Shown: positions 25,492 through 34,615 of the stretch, one piece after another
Position numbering within the stretch: position 1 is the first letter of the stretch
Layout: the number at the start of each line of letters is the position of its first letter
NCBI RefSeq assembly: GCF_021389975.1
Contig: NZ_CP089981.1
Coordinates: 124,001 to 188,000, forward strand
Reading direction: 5' to 3'
Source: Fulvivirga ulvae
Lineage (GTDB): Bacteria; Bacteroidota; Bacteroidia; Cytophagales; Cyclobacteriaceae
DNA: 64,000 nt
The notes under the pieces: model-generated
Told to the model about the DNA's origin: nothing
Seen by the model: the letters and a program-made list of their open reading frames with translations, nothing else
The model's database searches: none
Translations under genes and position numbers: made by a program

Positions 25492-26421
25492 ATGAATACG
25501 AAACTGTTTTACTGCCAAAACTCCATAGACAGGGCCGGCAACCTCCGAAAAGACGAGACCTGGCTTTCTAATCAGTTTAAGTCTCCACAGGCATTGCTTA
25601 TGCCTTATTGGCGTAGCAAAAGTTTATTCTCTGCCAACCTCGACAGTCTTAGCTATCTTCTGCTTAAGCAATCGGAACATATTTTTTCGGTCACTACCGA
25701 AACCATCTTTCTGGGACTGGAAAATGAAAGGCCGGTATTTGCAGTTGACCTTTCTGCATATGAACTGGAAGAAGCATCTCAACTGGTAGCTGCGGGTGAA
25801 TTTCATGATTTACGAAAGGTTGTCACCCGGCTACCCCAGGAGCAGGCATCACTGGCCGCTTATGCCAGAGGACTGATCCACTGGCACAAAACTCATGCAT
25901 ATTGCAGCCATTGCGGATCAAAGTCTGCAGCCATACAAGGCGGACATGCCCGGCAATGTACGAACCACGCCTGCAAGGCCATGTGTTTTCCCCGGCTTGA
26001 CCCGGCCATTATCACACTCATAGAACATACACCGCAACATGGAAAGCATATGTGCCTGCTGGGTGTACATGATACCCCTGCAGGCACCGTTTGCACAACG
26101 CTGGCAGGTTTTGTAGAACCTGGGGAAACGCTCGAAGAAGCTGTAAAAAGGGAAATGATGGAAGAAGTCGGGCTCGTGGTTAAGAATATCCGGTACGTTG
26201 CCTCTCAACCCTGGCCGTTTCCTGCCTCAATTATGATTGGCTTTACTGCGGAAAGCGATTCGCTGGAGTTTACTCTGGATCGGGATGAAGTTCCTAATGC
26301 TGCCTGGTTTACAGCAAAAGAACTTTTGGAGGCCTCTCAAACCGGGAAAATCAGCCTGTCAAAAACAGATTCTATTGCCCGCTACCTCATAGAAAACTGG
26401 ATATCAAAAAATATAGCATAG
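25492..26421 (+). CDS. nudC: NADH pyrophosphatase, NudC-type Nudix hydrolase
   Basis: The 309-residue protein follows the NudC layout: an N-terminal domain, a zinc ribbon with two CxxC-like pairs (CSHCG and, further on, CTNHAC), then a Nudix fold. The Nudix box GFVEPGETLEEAVKREMMEE fits Gx5Ex7REUxEE. The SQPWPFPASIM motif after it is diagnostic of NudC (QPWPFPxS). The enzyme hydrolyses NAD(H) to NMN(H) and AMP and can remove NAD caps from RNA (family knowledge). It is co-transcribed with the HxlR regulator, so its level may answer that regulator's signal. Confidence 0.93.
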   Translation: MNTKLFYCQNSIDRAGNLRKDETWLSNQFKSPQALLMPYWRSKSLFSANLDSLSYLLLKQSEHIFSVTTETIFLGLENERPVFAVDLSAYELEEASQLVAAGEFHDLRKVVTRLPQEQASLAAYARGLIHWHKTHAYCSHCGSKSAAIQGGHARQCTNHACKAMCFPRLDPAIITLIEHTPQHGKHMCLLGVHDTPAGTVCTTLAGFVEPGETLEEAVKREMMEEVGLVVKNIRYVASQPWPFPASIMIGFTAESDSLEFTLDRDEVPNAAWFTAKELLEASQTGKISLSKTDSIARYLIENWISKNIA

Positions 26422-26444
26422 AGTTGGTATTAAGGGGTTTATGA

Positions 26445-26612
26445 TCAAAACAGTTTACGAACAAGCCAAATGATCAAAAAAAGCACAAAAACAACTATAA
26501 ACACGCCTACCCAAACGCCAGCTTCAAAAACGGCTCCAATGAATTCACAACCTGTGAAGACGGTTAGAAGAAAAGTAAATATGAATATTCGCGAGAGTTT
26601 AATATTGCTCAT
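26445..26612 (-). CDS. Small lipoprotein with one membrane helix
   Basis: This 55-residue ORF begins MSNIKLSRIFIFTFLL and has a lipobox-like VFTGC at residues 18-22. GCEFIGAVFEAGVWVG and a strongly hydrophobic C-terminal helix ending LVRKLF follow. The pattern SCEAIG-x-x-FKAGxW is shared by short membrane proteins widespread in Bacteroidota, sometimes mislabelled as phosphatidate cytidylyltransferase (recalled). It is convergent with nudC and divergent from the methyltransferase. Function unknown. Confidence 0.7.
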   Translation of the reverse strand: MSNIKLSRIFIFTFLLTVFTGCEFIGAVFEAGVWVGVFIVVFVLFLIIWLVRKLF

Positions 26613-26692
26613 AACTAATCCGTTGGTTTTCCGTAGTATTTAAGGTAATAACCCGTCAGGATTTACTTTTGTTAACCTCCTATAAAGCTAAT

Positions 26693-27319
26693 ATGAACAA
26701 TCAAGAAGGATACAACACCTGGGCTGCCACTTATGATACCGTAATCAATAAAACCAGGGACCTGGAAGCCAAAGTGCTCAGAAAAACGCTGGCCGACCGC
26801 AAGTTCGCCCACATACTTGAAGCAGGTTGTGGCACAGGTAAAAACACCTCATGGCTGGCGTCACTCACCTCAAACCTCACTGCCTTCGATCTCTCAGAAG
26901 AAATGATGAACAAGGCCCGGCAGAAAGTAAACAACACCCATGTCTCTTTTCGTCAGGCTGACCTTACACAAAGCTGGCCTCCACTGGCCCAACCGGCAGA
27001 CCTTATTGTATCCAGCCTTGTACTGGAGCACATTGAAGACCTTGATTTTATCTTTAAAGAGGCCAGCGCTGCACTGGAAAACAATGGGCTTTTTTATATC
27101 TGTGAACTGCACCCGTTCAAGCAATACTCAGGAAGTAAAGCTCGATTTGAAACCAATGAAGGGCTTGTAGTACTGGATTGTTTTACTCATCACATATCGG
27201 ACTACATAAAAGCCGCTGTGAAGCATGGCTTTACACTGCAGGAGATTGACGAATGGTTTGATGAAGATAGCGCAAAGGAATTACCTCGGCTGGTATCATT
27301 TGTTTTTAGAAAGGTTTAA
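26693..27319 (+). CDS. Class I SAM-dependent methyltransferase
   Basis: This 208-residue Rossmann-fold methyltransferase has motif I ILEAGCGTGKNTSWLA, an acidic post-I residue in FDLSEEMMNKAR, motif II-like ADLIVSSLVLEHI and motif III in ALENNGLFYICE. It belongs to the ubiE/type-11 group, acting in the cytoplasm on a small molecule or quinone-like substrate that cannot be specified. The ATG at 26693 (MNNQEGYNTWAATYD) is preferred; the frame is open to an ATG at 26669. It stands alone. Confidence 0.85.
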   Translation: MNNQEGYNTWAATYDTVINKTRDLEAKVLRKTLADRKFAHILEAGCGTGKNTSWLASLTSNLTAFDLSEEMMNKARQKVNNTHVSFRQADLTQSWPPLAQPADLIVSSLVLEHIEDLDFIFKEASAALENNGLFYICELHPFKQYSGSKARFETNEGLVVLDCFTHHISDYIKAAVKHGFTLQEIDEWFDEDSAKELPRLVSFVFRKV

Positions 27320-27390
27320 AGTCGCAATCAACCACCAGATCATAATATCCATACAGCCATTCCGGCTTCGCACTCCACCCTGCCTCATAA

Positions 27391-27600
27391 TTAATGTACA
27401 GAAGAAGACTCAGGCACTGCCCCGATCCGGGAGTCCTGAATATTTTCCAAAACACCTGGTTGTATATTTGGAGTTCAAGATAGAAAATTTCAGGATGACG
27501 ATGGAAGTATTTGAGTATTACAGCCACCTCACCCCCCTTTTTCACATCATCCCGCGATTAAATGTGTAGAAGAAGGTTCACGCGCTGCTCTGAACCGGGA
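27391..27600. repeat. Pair of diverged direct repeats in the gap before the M43 genes
   Basis: TTAATGTACAGAAGAAG...CCGGGA (27391-27432) recurs as TTAAATGTGTAGAAGAAG...CCGGGA (27558-27600) at a spacing of about 167 nt. Matching bases also run through a GC.CTGC block. No gene is recognised in 27320-27682; a minus-strand frame across it lacks any recognisable domain. Confidence 0.4.
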
Positions 27601-27624
27601 CGACAATCCATTGAAAATAAAACA

Positions 27625-27650
27625 AGGGCCATGCCTTGCGACACAGCCCT
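27625..27650 (-). terminator. Terminator of the first M43 protease gene
   Basis: AGGGC (27625-27629) pairs with GCCCT (27646-27650). On the minus strand it is followed by GTTTTATTTTCAA. It lies 33 nt after the stop codon at 27683 and corresponds to the better hairpin after the paralogous gene. Confidence 0.55.
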
Positions 27651-27682
27651 CATAACTACTACTACTTATGTTCTTCCTGTGA

Positions 27683-30220
27683 TTATTTCACCAATAATTT
27701 TTTAGTCTGGTTCAGATCTTTTCCTCTGATCACTACATGATACAGTCCTTTTTTCAGACCGCTGATATCGATAGTTTCATCATGAGACCCGCTTACCTGG
27801 GCAATGGTTTGCTTGTAAACCGAACGTCCCATTGCGTCAAAGATGCTCAGGTCAACATCCTGCACGTCGCCAGCTACTGAGAAATGAACAGTAGTGTGAG
27901 TAAACGCAGGGTTAGGGAATAATCCCATATCCGACATGTCAACTGCCTGAACAGATCTTGCAGATCCTCCGACAACAATGGTATAATCTTCCACCTCGCC
28001 ATAAGTGAATGTCTCGCAAGATGAAGGATTAGCGTTATACTTCATGGAAACTCTCATCCTTGTAGCTCCTGAAAGTGCGCTCGAAGGGATAGTAAAGCTT
28101 CCGCTTACAGATGCTGCATTTGTTCTGCTTCTGCTATATACCTGCTCACCTGAATCTGAAAAATCACCATCCTGGTTGTAGTCGATCCAAACGCCATAAG
28201 CCTCTCTGTAAACGGTCCCTGCCCATGCCGGAGTTATGGTTATGGTATAGCTTGAACCTTTGTTTACTGAAGTTGACAATGAGGTAAAGTCCGCATAGCC
28301 GCTGTTTGAACCTGAGTTATTGTTAATACTTCCTATTTGCACTCTTTGTATCCACTCATCATTGGTGTTGTTTCCTTTAGAGTCGCAATAAGTGATGTTG
28401 TCAGAAAGTGTAGTAACACTCACCGAGCTTGCAGAAGACTCATTTCCGGCGGCATCTTTAGCTCTTACAGCAATAGTATAAGTTGTACTGGCAGTAAGGC
28501 CGGTTATCGTTCTTGAAGTGGAAGTGGTAGAGCCATTCAGTGATCCGTTGACGTACACATCGTATCCGGTTACGCCTACATTATCCGAAGAAGCACTCCA
28601 TGATACTGTTGCAGAGGTTTGGGTTACCCCCGAAGCAGTCAGGCTACCAGGTGCTGTAGGCGCCTGGGTATCAGCACCGCTACCTTCAGTACAATAATTC
28701 ACCGATTCGGAAGAGTTGAAATCACCACCTGTTGCAATCACGTTATTATTGGCATCTCTCAAAGTATATGATCCGTTGCCATATGAGCAGCAGATACCGT
28801 CACCATAAGAGTCGTTGATGGTAAATGTGTAAGCACCAGCTCCCACGTTGAATGTCTCTGTCACCGTAGCTCCACTGGTTGAGTAACCGCTACCTGAGGC
28901 CACAGTGCTTCCTCCTGATGTTACTGTCCAACTTGTTTCGGCAGGATAGTTGTCCAGCACAAGTGTCAAAGTAACAGGACCTGCATAACAGTTGCTTCCG
29001 GTAGTCGTTACTGTAATCGGAGAGGAATATGCTCCGCTGCCACTGTCACAGTTTGCTCTTACCTGACAGGCATAAGCCGTACCTTCTGTAAGACCTGTAA
29101 ACGTTCTTGAAGTACCGCTAACTGTAGTTACAGAGCCGCCAACACTTACATCATAAGAAACTGCTCCTGAAACGGCATTCCAGGAAAGTGTAAAGCTGGT
29201 ATCGCCGATATTTGACGAGGCAAGGCCTGAAGGAGCAGCTAAAGAACATCCACCTGTAGATGAACCTAGTTCTTCCCTTGGACCACCTGGCTCAAAAATA
29301 GCATCTACTCTGGCTTTTTGGCCGGCTGTAAACATAAACATGCAGGCATCATCAACATAGTCCATGTAGTTCATGAACATATCACTGGTGAAGCCGCCGT
29401 TACTGCTACATGATTTTGACGGGTAGTTGGGGCACCCATAGTTAGGAGCGGCAGCGGTTGGAGTGTCAGAAACAAAGTCGTCAACACTGCAGTTACCATC
29501 ACCCCAGATGTGTCTCAGGTTAAGGTAGTGACCTACTTCGTGAGTTGCTGTACGGCCTTTGTCAAAGGGAGCGCTTAGATAAAAATTTTCACCCGCAGGC
29601 TCTTTATCACGACTACCGCAGTATTGAGGTGAGAAAACCACCCCATCGGTAGAAGCTGGTCCACCCGGGAATTGGGCGTAACCCAGAATACCTCCGCCAA
29701 TGTTACAAATCCACATATTCATATTGTGAGCGGGGTCAATAGGGTCTACACCTCCCTGCGATGACTTTTTCATGGCGTCGTTAGTACCCCACGAAGTCCT
29801 TGTACTGGATTTCCTGGTTACCTGGGCAAGTGTAAACTGGATCTGCATATCAGTAGCTGTAAATTCTGAAGGCACTCCGCTCACATCGCTATTCAGCTTA
29901 CGGAAATCTTCATTCAATACATCAATCTGCGACTGGATCTGGGCATCACTGATATTTTCCTGAGAGTTGCTATAAATAACATGAACAATTACAGGAATTG
30001 TGAGCACGCCGGTTCTGGCTTGTGCTATGCCGTTGCCCCTTTTTTGAAGAAATGCCCGGGTGTGTTGTTCGATTTGCTGCCTTTTCTCGGCAATTTTTGG
30101 GTGATTGTTCTGCTTCTCAAATATTTCCTGAGCAGCACATTGTCTTACAGGACCCACTTGCGCATAAGTAGCGTATACGCTGCAAAGGGCCATGCAGGTA
30201 ATTAGTAAACATTTTAACAT
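27683..30220 (-). CDS. Secreted M43 (cytophagalysin-type) zinc metalloprotease, paralog A
   Basis: The 845-residue preproprotein has a signal peptide (to about residue 20, ATYAQ), a short propeptide, and an M43/pappalysin catalytic domain. That domain has HEVGHYLNLRH (H227, E228, H231, H237 as zinc ligands and base) and a downstream Met-turn region NYMDYVDDACMFMF. Next come an FN3 domain, a DNYPAETSWTV beta domain with GDGICCSYGNG, a second FN3 (TQAPTAPGSLTA), and a GEVED domain ending YGEVEDYTIVV. A type A T9SS sorting domain (LFPNPAFTHTT...KKLLVK) closes it. It is exported by Sec and then T9SS to the cell surface or medium, where it digests protein. A tandem paralog of identical length lies directly upstream. 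Confidence 0.93.
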   Translation of the reverse strand: MLKCLLITCMALCSVYATYAQVGPVRQCAAQEIFEKQNNHPKIAEKRQQIEQHTRAFLQKRGNGIAQARTGVLTIPVIVHVIYSNSQENISDAQIQSQIDVLNEDFRKLNSDVSGVPSEFTATDMQIQFTLAQVTRKSSTRTSWGTNDAMKKSSQGGVDPIDPAHNMNMWICNIGGGILGYAQFPGGPASTDGVVFSPQYCGSRDKEPAGENFYLSAPFDKGRTATHEVGHYLNLRHIWGDGNCSVDDFVSDTPTAAAPNYGCPNYPSKSCSSNGGFTSDMFMNYMDYVDDACMFMFTAGQKARVDAIFEPGGPREELGSSTGGCSLAAPSGLASSNIGDTSFTLSWNAVSGAVSYDVSVGGSVTTVSGTSRTFTGLTEGTAYACQVRANCDSGSGAYSSPITVTTTGSNCYAGPVTLTLVLDNYPAETSWTVTSGGSTVASGSGYSTSGATVTETFNVGAGAYTFTINDSYGDGICCSYGNGSYTLRDANNNVIATGGDFNSSESVNYCTEGSGADTQAPTAPGSLTASGVTQTSATVSWSASSDNVGVTGYDVYVNGSLNGSTTSTSRTITGLTASTTYTIAVRAKDAAGNESSASSVSVTTLSDNITYCDSKGNNTNDEWIQRVQIGSINNNSGSNSGYADFTSLSTSVNKGSSYTITITPAWAGTVYREAYGVWIDYNQDGDFSDSGEQVYSRSRTNAASVSGSFTIPSSALSGATRMRVSMKYNANPSSCETFTYGEVEDYTIVVGGSARSVQAVDMSDMGLFPNPAFTHTTVHFSVAGDVQDVDLSIFDAMGRSVYKQTIAQVSGSHDETIDISGLKKGLYHVVIRGKDLNQTKKLLVK

Positions 30221-30391
30221 AGAAATTATGGTTTAGGTTAATTAATGAGTTACAATGATTGGTCTTTTTAATCGCACCATGAGAATTAGCACCTATCCTC
30301 GGACGAGAGATGTAAAGAGTGGGTAGTTCTTTAAAACTTTCTAAGACAGATGTCATTCAAAGGTTGATTTGATAATTAATTGCGCTAGATA

Positions 30392-30399
30392 CAAAAATA
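30392..30399 (-). promoter_or_regulatory. -7 box of M43 paralog A with a long leader
   Basis: On the minus strand TATTTTTG (30399-30392) is preceded by TTTG 12 nt upstream; the same pair occurs before paralog B. The implied 5' leader is about 165 nt and shares the blocks CTAGCGCA, AAAGAAC..CCCACT and TAACCTAAACCA with the leader of B. No gene lies in 30221-30539. Confidence 0.5.
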
Positions 30400-30539
30400 A
30401 ATTTTTGAAATCAAAAGAAAATTTTAACAATTTGGAGTAAATAGAAATTTTATTCTTGACACTCAATTTTTTGCAGAATTATTCATACTTACCCATACCT
30501 CTGACCGGGTTTCAGGCCCTGTCAGGAGTATATAAAATA

Positions 30540-30571
30540 ACAAAGGCCGTACCTTTCAGTACAGCCCTTGT
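30540..30571 (-). terminator. Terminator of M43 paralog B
   Basis: ACAA-GGC-GTAC (30540-30552) pairs with GTAC-GCC-TTGT (30559-30571) with only single mismatches, followed on the minus strand by TTATTTTATATAC. It stands 23 nt past the stop codon at 30594. Confidence 0.75.
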
Positions 30572-30593
30572 GACTACTAATAATTTCAACTAT

Positions 30594-33131
30594 TTATTTT
30601 ACCAGCAACTTACTGGTCTGGCTTATATTTTCACCACTGATCACTACATGATACAGGCCTTTTTGCAAGCCACTGATATCGATAGTTTCATCATGAGACC
30701 CGCTTACCTGGGCAATGGTTTGCTTGTATACTGAGCGACCCATTGCGTCAAAGATGCTCAGGTCAACATCCTGTACCTCGCCGGTTACAGAGAAATGAAC
30801 AGTAGTGTGAGTAAACGCAGGGTTAGGGAATAATCCCATATCCGACATGTCAACTGCCTGAACAGATCTTGCAGATCCTCCGACAACAATGGTATAATCT
30901 TCCACCTCGCCATAGGTGAATGTCTCACAAGATGTAGGCACAGCATTATATTTCATGGAAACCCTCATTCTTGTAGCTCCTGAAAGTACGCCTGAAGGAA
31001 TAGTAAAGCTTCCACTTACAGAGGAAGAAGTGGTATTGCTTCTGCTATATACCTGCTCGCCTGAATCGGTAAAGTCACCATCCTGGTTGTAATCGATCCA
31101 AACGCTATAAGCCTCATTATAAGCAGTTCCTGCCCAGGCCGGAGTTATGGTTATGGTATAGCTTGAACCTTTGTTTACTGAAGTTGACAATGAGGTAAAG
31201 TCCGCATAGCCGCTGTTTGAACCTGAGTTGTTGTTAATACTTCCTATTTGCACTCTTTGTATCCACTCATCATTGGTGTTGTTTCCTTTAGAGTCGCAAT
31301 AAGTGATGTTGTCAGAAAGTGTAGTAACACTCACCGAGCTTGCAGAAGACTCATTTCCTGCAGCGTCTTTAGCCCTTACAGCAATGGTGTACGTTGTGCC
31401 GGCAGCAAGGCCGGTTATCGTTCTTGAAGTGGAAGTGGTAGAGCCATTCAGTGATCCGTTGACGTACACATCGTATCCGGTTACGCCTACATTATCCGAA
31501 GAAGCACTCCATGATACTGTTGTAGAGGTTTGGGTTACTCCCGAAGCAGTCAGGCTACCAGGTGCTGTAGGCGCCTGGGTATCAGCACCACTACCTTCAG
31601 TACAATAATTCACTGATTCGGAAGTGTCGAAATCACCACCTGTTGCTATTACATTGTTATTGGCATCTCGCAAAGTATATGATCCGTTACCATGCGAACA
31701 GCAGATACCGTCTCCATAAGAGTCGTTGATGGTAAATGTGTAAGCGCCAGCCACCACGTTGAATGTCTCTGTCACCGTAGCTCCACTGGTTGAGTAACCG
31801 CTACCTGAGGCCACAGTGCTTCCTCCTGATGTTACCGTCCAGCTCGTTTCAGCAGGGTAGTTATCCAGCACAAGTGTTAAGGTAACAGGACCTGCAGAAC
31901 AGTTGCTCCCGGTAGTCGTTACTGTAATCGGAGAGGAATATGCTCCGCTGCCACTGCTACAGTTGGCTCTTACCTGGCAGGCATAAGCCGTACCTTCTGC
32001 AAGACCTGTAAACGTTCTTGAAGTACCGCTAACTGTAGTTACAGAACCGCCAACACTTACATCATAAGAAACTGCTCCCGAAACGGCATTCCAGGAAAGT
32101 GTAAAGCTGGTATTTCCAACATTTGATGAGGCCAGACCGGCAGGAGCAGCTAAAGAGCAACCTCCTGAAATAGTGCCTAGCTCGTCTCTTGCGCCGCCCG
32201 GATCCAAAACAGCATCTACTCTGGCTTTTTGGCCGGCTGTAAACATAAACATGCAGGCGTCATCAACATAATCCATGTAGTTCATGAACATATCACTGGT
32301 AAAGCCGCCATTACTACTGCACGACTTTGAAGGATAGCCAGGGCAGTTGTAGTTAGGTGCAGCAGCTGTAGGTGTATCCGCAACAAAGTCATCCACACTG
32401 CAGTTACCATCACCCCATATGTGTCTCAGGTTAAGGTAGTGACCTACTTCATGTGTGGCAGTACGGCCTTTGTTAAATGGAGCACTTAGATAAAATGTTT
32501 CTCCGGCAGGTTGCTTATCGATGCTGCCACAAAACTGAGGAGAAAAAACTACTCCATCAGTAGCTGCGGGGCCTCCGGGAAACTGGGCATAGCCAAGAAT
32601 GTCATTACCAATATTACAAATCCACATATTCATGTTATGGGCAGGATCAATAGGATCCACACCTCCCTGCGATGACTTCTTCATGGCATCGTTAGTACCC
32701 CACGAAGTCCTTGTACTGGATTTCCTGGTTACCTTGGCAAGTGTAAACTGGATCTGCATGTCAGTAGCGGTAAACTCTGAAGGCACTCCGCTCACATCGC
32801 TATTCAGCTTACGGAAATCTTCATTCAATACATCAATCTGTGACTGGATCTGGGCATTACTGATGTTTTCCTGAGAGTTGCTATAAATAACATGAACAAT
32901 TACGGGAATAGTAAGTACGCCGGTTCTGCCTTGTGCCATTCCGACATTTCTTTTTTGGAGAAATTCCCTGGTGTGTTGTTCGATTTGCCGCCTTTTTGCG
33001 GCAATTTCCGGGTCCTTGTTTTGCTTCTCAAGTATTTCATGAGCCGAGCATGTCCTTATGGGCCCCACTTGTGCATAAGCAGTGTACGCACAGCACAGTA
33101 CCATGCAAGAAACTAGTAAATGTTTCAACAT
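30594..33131 (-). CDS. Secreted M43 (cytophagalysin-type) zinc metalloprotease, paralog B
   Basis: The 845 residues have the same layout as paralog A: signal peptide, M43 domain with HEVGHYLNLRH (H227), FN3, GDGICCSHGNG domain, second FN3, GEVED domain, and T9SS sorting domain ending TSKLLVK. Divergence is concentrated in the first 60 residues and in patches such as PAGETFYLSAPFNKG. Long stretches in the middle and before the C-terminus are nearly identical at the DNA level, consistent with tandem duplication followed by gene conversion. Spacing between the two start codons is 2,911 nt. Each copy has its own promoter and terminator, so they are separate transcription units. Both are likely extracellular degradative enzymes. 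Confidence 0.93.
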   Translation of the reverse strand: MLKHLLVSCMVLCCAYTAYAQVGPIRTCSAHEILEKQNKDPEIAAKRRQIEQHTREFLQKRNVGMAQGRTGVLTIPVIVHVIYSNSQENISNAQIQSQIDVLNEDFRKLNSDVSGVPSEFTATDMQIQFTLAKVTRKSSTRTSWGTNDAMKKSSQGGVDPIDPAHNMNMWICNIGNDILGYAQFPGGPAATDGVVFSPQFCGSIDKQPAGETFYLSAPFNKGRTATHEVGHYLNLRHIWGDGNCSVDDFVADTPTAAAPNYNCPGYPSKSCSSNGGFTSDMFMNYMDYVDDACMFMFTAGQKARVDAVLDPGGARDELGTISGGCSLAAPAGLASSNVGNTSFTLSWNAVSGAVSYDVSVGGSVTTVSGTSRTFTGLAEGTAYACQVRANCSSGSGAYSSPITVTTTGSNCSAGPVTLTLVLDNYPAETSWTVTSGGSTVASGSGYSTSGATVTETFNVVAGAYTFTINDSYGDGICCSHGNGSYTLRDANNNVIATGGDFDTSESVNYCTEGSGADTQAPTAPGSLTASGVTQTSTTVSWSASSDNVGVTGYDVYVNGSLNGSTTSTSRTITGLAAGTTYTIAVRAKDAAGNESSASSVSVTTLSDNITYCDSKGNNTNDEWIQRVQIGSINNNSGSNSGYADFTSLSTSVNKGSSYTITITPAWAGTAYNEAYSVWIDYNQDGDFTDSGEQVYSRSNTTSSSVSGSFTIPSGVLSGATRMRVSMKYNAVPTSCETFTYGEVEDYTIVVGGSARSVQAVDMSDMGLFPNPAFTHTTVHFSVTGEVQDVDLSIFDAMGRSVYKQTIAQVSGSHDETIDISGLQKGLYHVVISGENISQTSKLLVK

Positions 33132-33299
33132 ACATTATTTGGTTTAGGTTAAAAATAATTACAGTTGTTGATCTTGATTTATATGGGGTATGTACTGATC
33201 CCGTAACAAAAGCTATAAAGAAGTGGGGCGTTCTTTAGACTTTTTTAAAGATAGATATCAACGGCTAATTGATCCGGAATAAATACGGTGCGCTAGTTA

Positions 33300-33307
33300 C
33301 AAAAATA
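33300..33307 (-). promoter_or_regulatory. -7 box of M43 paralog B with a long leader
   Basis: TATTTTTG on the minus strand (33307-33300), with TTTG 12 nt upstream, lies about 170 nt before the start codon. Downstream blocks shared with paralog A's leader (AAAGAAC..CCCACT and TAACCTAAACCA) suggest a conserved untranslated region. The rest of 33308-33673 shows no convincing gene. Confidence 0.5.
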
Positions 33308-33673
33308 CATCCTGGAAATCAAAATAAAATTTCAATATTTAAGATGAACTAAAAATTTTATACCTACTAATTGATACAATACACATAGTTCATATTATAA
33401 AAATATATCGAAGCCAGTTTCAATGGCAAGTATTGACATGTGTGTAATACGACATGAGAAAGGACTCCTCCGATGGGAAATTAAACAACATACGATCAGG
33501 TGTTTAGTGAAAAATATTTGCCAGCAACTGTACCTTAGCCTATATTGCGATACTTTTCTCAAACGGGCTATTTTGAAGTACATATGCAGCCAGCATTTAA
33601 AGTCCAAAGCCTGAGCAAATAAAGTTAAACAAAATAAATTCGTTAATGTTCTAAGGCAAGACAGAAGGAATAA

Positions 33674-34273
33674 ATGGGGAAATATTCGATCAAGGAACTT
33701 GAAAAGCTCTCAGGCATTAAAGCCCACACCATACGCATTTGGGAAAAGCGCTATAAAGTAATTACCCCAAAAAGAACTCCTACCAACATACGCTATTATT
33801 CCGATGATGACCTGAAAAAGATCCTTAATATCTCCATACTTAATAATCATGGTCATAAAATCTCAAAAATAGCGTCTCTATCTATTGGCGAGATCTATCG
33901 CAAGGTAGCTGAGCTTAGCACTGAGGAGTCCAGTTTTGAATTGTTGATTGATGAGCTCACCATCTGTATGATTGAATTGGATGAGGCCAAATTCGACAAG
34001 CTTCTTTCCAATTACATTATAAGATTTGGCTTTGAAAAAACCATAACAGAAATCATTTATCCTTTTCTGGATAAAATCGGCATACTGTGGCTTTCCAATA
34101 ACATCTCTCCTATTCAGGAACATTTCATCTCCAACCTTGTTAAACAGAAGATAATAGTTGCTATTGACGGCCTTGCTATTAATACTCAAAAGGATGCAGA
34201 TAAAATAGTCCTGTTTCTTCCGGAAGAGGAATTACATGAGATAGCATTGCTGTTCTTCAAACTATATGCTTAA
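33674..34273 (+). CDS. MerR-type B12-binding (CarH/LitR-like) regulator, N-terminal part
   Basis: These 199 residues hold a MerR winged helix (YSIKELEKLSGIKAHTIRIW...RYYSDDDLKKIL, about 1-70). A four-helix-bundle cobalamin-binding domain follows, with the W-x9-EH signature of CarH/LitR (W139, E149-H150). Then comes the first strand of the B12 Rossmann domain with E186-L-H188, the candidate lower-axial His, in KIVLFLPEEELHEI. The frame then ends at TAA right inside that domain (FFKLYA). The rest of the domain continues in the +1 frame from an overlapping ATG. Either a frameshift mutation or a two-polypeptide regulator is possible. In relatives, adenosylcobalamin in the dark gives a DNA-binding tetramer and light dissolves it, switching on carotenoid genes. 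It lies just upstream of such genes. Confidence 0.8.
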   Translation: MGKYSIKELEKLSGIKAHTIRIWEKRYKVITPKRTPTNIRYYSDDDLKKILNISILNNHGHKISKIASLSIGEIYRKVAELSTEESSFELLIDELTICMIELDEAKFDKLLSNYIIRFGFEKTITEIIYPFLDKIGILWLSNNISPIQEHFISNLVKQKIIVAIDGLAINTQKDADKIVLFLPEEELHEIALLFFKLYA

Positions 34274-34559
34274 AAAATCGGGATACAAAACCTTCTATTT
34301 GGGCCAGGCTGTACCCCTTAAGGATTTGGAAGAAGTGGTTAAAGTTCTGAAGCCAAGTTACCTTATAACCTGCATAACTTACTATCCAAAAGGTGAGAGC
34401 CTCGAGGAATTTATTACCCTACTGTCGGAAAAATTCCACAGCTGTGAGCTGTATGTAACCGGCAAACCCGTTTTTGATCTCAATATAAAATTCCCTAAAA
34501 ACACCCATATTTTTCAAAAACCTAAGGATTTACGGGACGTTTTCCGCTCCCGGTCATAG
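34266..34559 (+). CDS. B12-binding regulator, C-terminal part in shifted frame
   Basis: These 97 residues begin MLKKSGYKTFYLGQAVPLKDLEE, which continues exactly where the upstream 199-residue protein stops within the cobalamin-binding Rossmann fold. The remaining strands (YLITCITYY, CELYVTGKPVF) and helices complete the domain. The ATG lies inside the final codons of the upstream gene, an 8-nt overlap (ATGCTTAA), so re-initiation by a terminating ribosome could make it as a separate chain. A single-base change near 34260 would join both parts into one protein of about 295 residues, normal for the family. Sequencing error cannot be excluded. Confidence 0.7.
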   Translation: MLKKSGYKTFYLGQAVPLKDLEEVVKVLKPSYLITCITYYPKGESLEEFITLLSEKFHSCELYVTGKPVFDLNIKFPKNTHIFQKPKDLRDVFRSRS

Positions 34560-34615
34560 ATAGTGCAAATTCTAGCATGATTTTTCATCTAATCAGAATA
34601 TCATCTGATAGATAA

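Noticed and set aside
27306..27545. 79-codon minus-strand frame after the methyltransferase gene
   Set aside because: It overlaps the methyltransferase stop and one of the direct repeats, and has no recognisable domain.
33423..33614. 63-codon plus-strand frame in the gap before the B12 regulator
   Set aside because: Composition is unlike a protein of this genome, no domain, and it overlaps the untranscribed region upstream of paralog B's promoter.
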